Made by a program: the position numbers and the translations under genes. Positions 16,261-17,354 of a stretch of DNA of 17,354 nt are shown here, piece by piece (position 1 is the stretch's first letter; each line of letters begins with the position of its first letter). The stretch comes from an uncultured Planctomycetaceae bacterium (GTDB lineage Bacteria; Planctomycetota; Planctomycetia; Planctomycetales; Planctomycetaceae): assembly GCA_903921605.1 (NCBI GenBank), contig CAIXQV010000186.1, positions 1 through 17,354 on the forward strand. Direction: 5' to 3'. Under the pieces are notes generated by a model. That model worked only from the letters and a program-made list of their open reading frames with translations, ran no database searches and had not been told where the DNA came from.

Positions 16261-16339
16261 CGATTTCGAAGCTCCAACGGGCAGGTTGCACCGGGTCAAG
16301 GTCGATCCGCCCGTGTTAAGTTGCATTCGGTCGAAATCG
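16261..16339. repeat. Nested inverted repeats after the BatA-like gene
   Basis: An outer 9-bp inverted repeat CGATTTCGA (16261-16269) / TCGAAATCG (16331-16339) encloses an inner 6-bp pair ACGGGC (16277-16282) / GCCCGT (16309-16314). Both are perfect, with unequal spacers, so the region could fold as one long bulged hairpin 37 bases after the stop codon. No T-run follows, so it is not a typical terminator. It might be a 3'-end structure or a small RNA. Confidence 0.35.
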
Positions 16340-16393
16340 TGATAGCTTTGACGGCTTTCCAGCGCAGAGCGGGCGTTGTTTATTGTGCTGCGG

Positions 16394-16416
16394 ATTTCAG
16401 ATTTCAAATCTGAAAT
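16394..16416. promoter_or_regulatory. 23-base palindrome upstream of the ThuA gene
   Basis: ATTTCAGATTT (16394-16404), one central C, then its exact reverse complement AAATCTGAAAT (16406-16416). It is AT-rich compared with its surroundings and lies 78 bases before the ATG at 16495. A GATAAT hexamer at 16431-16436 could be a -10 element, which would place the palindrome over the -35 region, as an operator would be. That promoter reading is weak. The sequence could instead be a dispersed repeat. Confidence 0.45.
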
Positions 16417-16494
16417 TTCTAATGGTTCCGGATAATGCCAAAAGCCACTTCGTCACGATCTCATTCCGTACTTACACCCACCCGAGTTCCTTCC

Positions 16495-17354
16495 ATGCGT
16501 TTCTTGTGTACTTTCCTGTCGTGCCTTTCATTAGCGATTGGTTCTGCATCATCACTTACTGCTCAGGATGCCGCACCGTCAATAGACGCGCAGTCTGCTG
16601 ATCGACCGATCCAGGCCTTGCTCGTCACTGGCGGATGCTGCCATGACTACGATCGCCAGAAACTGATCCTGACTCGCGGCATCAGCGCGCGAGCCAACGT
16701 TCGCTGGACTGTGGTGCATCAGGGCGGAACATCCACAGACACAAAGATTCCACTTTATAACGACCCCAACTGGGCCGATGGTTTCGACATTGTTATTCAC
16801 AACGAATGTTTTGCTCACGTTACGGACAAGGAGTTTGTCGATCGCATCCTGAAGCCTCATCGAGAAGGTCTGCCTGCAATTCTTGTTCACTGCGCTATGC
16901 ATTGTTACCGAGTTGATGATGATCGCTGGTTTGAATTCTGCGGAGTTCAGTCGCCTGGGCACGGTCCGCACTATTCGTACACGATCAACAACCAGAAGCC
17001 AGATCATCCAATTATGGCGGGGTTCGGTGAGCGATTCGTTGTTCCAAAGGGTGAGCTGTATCACGCGGCGAAAGTGTTCGACACGGCAACTCCTTTAGCG
17101 ATCGCGCATCGCCAGGATAACAATGAGCCGCAGGTCTGCATCTGGACGAACGATTATCGCGGCACTCGAGTCTTCGCGACCACTGTCGGTCATTACAACG
17201 AAACGATGGTCGAGCCGACGTATCTGGACATGATGACTCGCGGACTTCTTTGGGCGGTCGGCCGTGATCCGGAGAAGTATTTCACACCAACGACGGAAGT
17301 GGTCGACGAAGAGCTGCGTGCGTTAGTTGCTGCAAAGATTGAAAAGAACTCGCC
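16495..17354 (+). CDS. Secreted ThuA-domain protein (3' end beyond the window)
   Basis: Translation from the ATG at 16495 stays open for 286 codons to the window edge. Residues 1-24 are a signal peptide ending SLTAQ. A ThuA-like domain follows: [12 protein letters not shown] (41-52), FDIVIHNE (97-104), [11 protein letters not shown] (126-136), DHPIMAGF (170-177), TTVGHY (229-234) and RGLLWAVG (249-256). ThuA domains have a class I amidotransferase-like fold; the name comes from trehalose utilisation in rhizobia, and the planctomycete versions are exported and probably act in carbohydrate metabolism, with unproven chemistry. In this phylum ThuA is often followed by haem domains in the same chain, but that part, if present, lies outside. 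No Shine-Dalgarno sequence is seen. It is 270 bases after the BatA-like gene, probably a separate transcript. Confidence 0.88.
   Translation, partial: MRFLCTFLSCLSLAIGSASSLTAQDAAPSIDAQSADRPIQALLVTGGCCHDYDRQKLILTRGISARANVRWTVVHQGGTSTDTKIPLYNDPNWADGFDIVIHNECFAHVTDKEFVDRILKPHREGLPAILVHCAMHCYRVDDDRWFEFCGVQSPGHGPHYSYTINNQKPDHPIMAGFGERFVVPKGELYHAAKVFDTATPLAIAHRQDNNEPQVCIWTNDYRGTRVFATTVGHYNETMVEPTYLDMMTRGLLWAVGRDPEKYFTPTTEVVDEELRALVAAKIEKNS

Noticed and set aside
16219..16407. 62-codon minus-strand open frame after the BatA-like gene
   Set aside because: It starts at a TTG inside the 23-base palindrome, overlaps the 3' end of the BatA-like gene and has no recognised features.
16579..17064. 161-codon minus-strand open frame at the right end
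   Set aside because: It is antisense to the clear ThuA-domain reading frame that runs from 16495 to the window edge.

Overview
The window looks like chromosome of a planctomycete. The evidence is a very large secreted protein with an N-terminal beta-propeller 'membrane-bound dehydrogenase' region, HEAT-like repeats and a single CxxCH haem motif; a secreted ThuA-domain protein; a MoxR/DUF58/BatA-type cluster headed by a secreted DUF4159 protein; moderate GC; and few Shine-Dalgarno sequences. No rRNA, tRNA, transposase, phage gene or CRISPR array was seen. The genus cannot be named from this sequence alone.

Layout. Positions 1-4918 form a minus-strand block, read right to left: a VOC-fold protein (GTG start), a two-ACT-domain GcvR-like protein, the large PVC-type haem protein, and the start of an HpcH/HpaI-family aldolase that leaves the window. 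A 56-base element with three nested stems lies between the last two genes and resembles a dispersed intergenic repeat. Positions 4919-5444 are a divergent spacer with several palindromes, one of them a 24-base near-perfect one just upstream of the next gene. Positions 5445-8759 (+) encode a SWIM-SNF2 helicase. It converges on a minus-strand B12/radical SAM protein (8912-10603), and a strong terminator hairpin sits between them.

From 10604 to 11011 there is a second divergent spacer. A plus-strand cluster follows: secreted DUF4159 protein, MoxR AAA+ ATPase, DUF58 protein, and a BatA-like membrane protein with a vWA domain. The MoxR ATPase and the vWA proteins are expected to work as a chaperone/adaptor pair at the membrane, as in other MoxR-vWA systems; the client is unknown. 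After a 270-base spacer with two inverted-repeat structures, a secreted ThuA-domain protein begins at 16495 and runs off the end.

The most notable point is that the DUF4159 protein, the middle of the BatA-like protein and the ThuA protein all seem to carry glutamine-amidotransferase-like (ThuA-like) sequence signatures. This hints at a shared fold recurring through the right third of the window. The remaining leads are structured intergenic elements.
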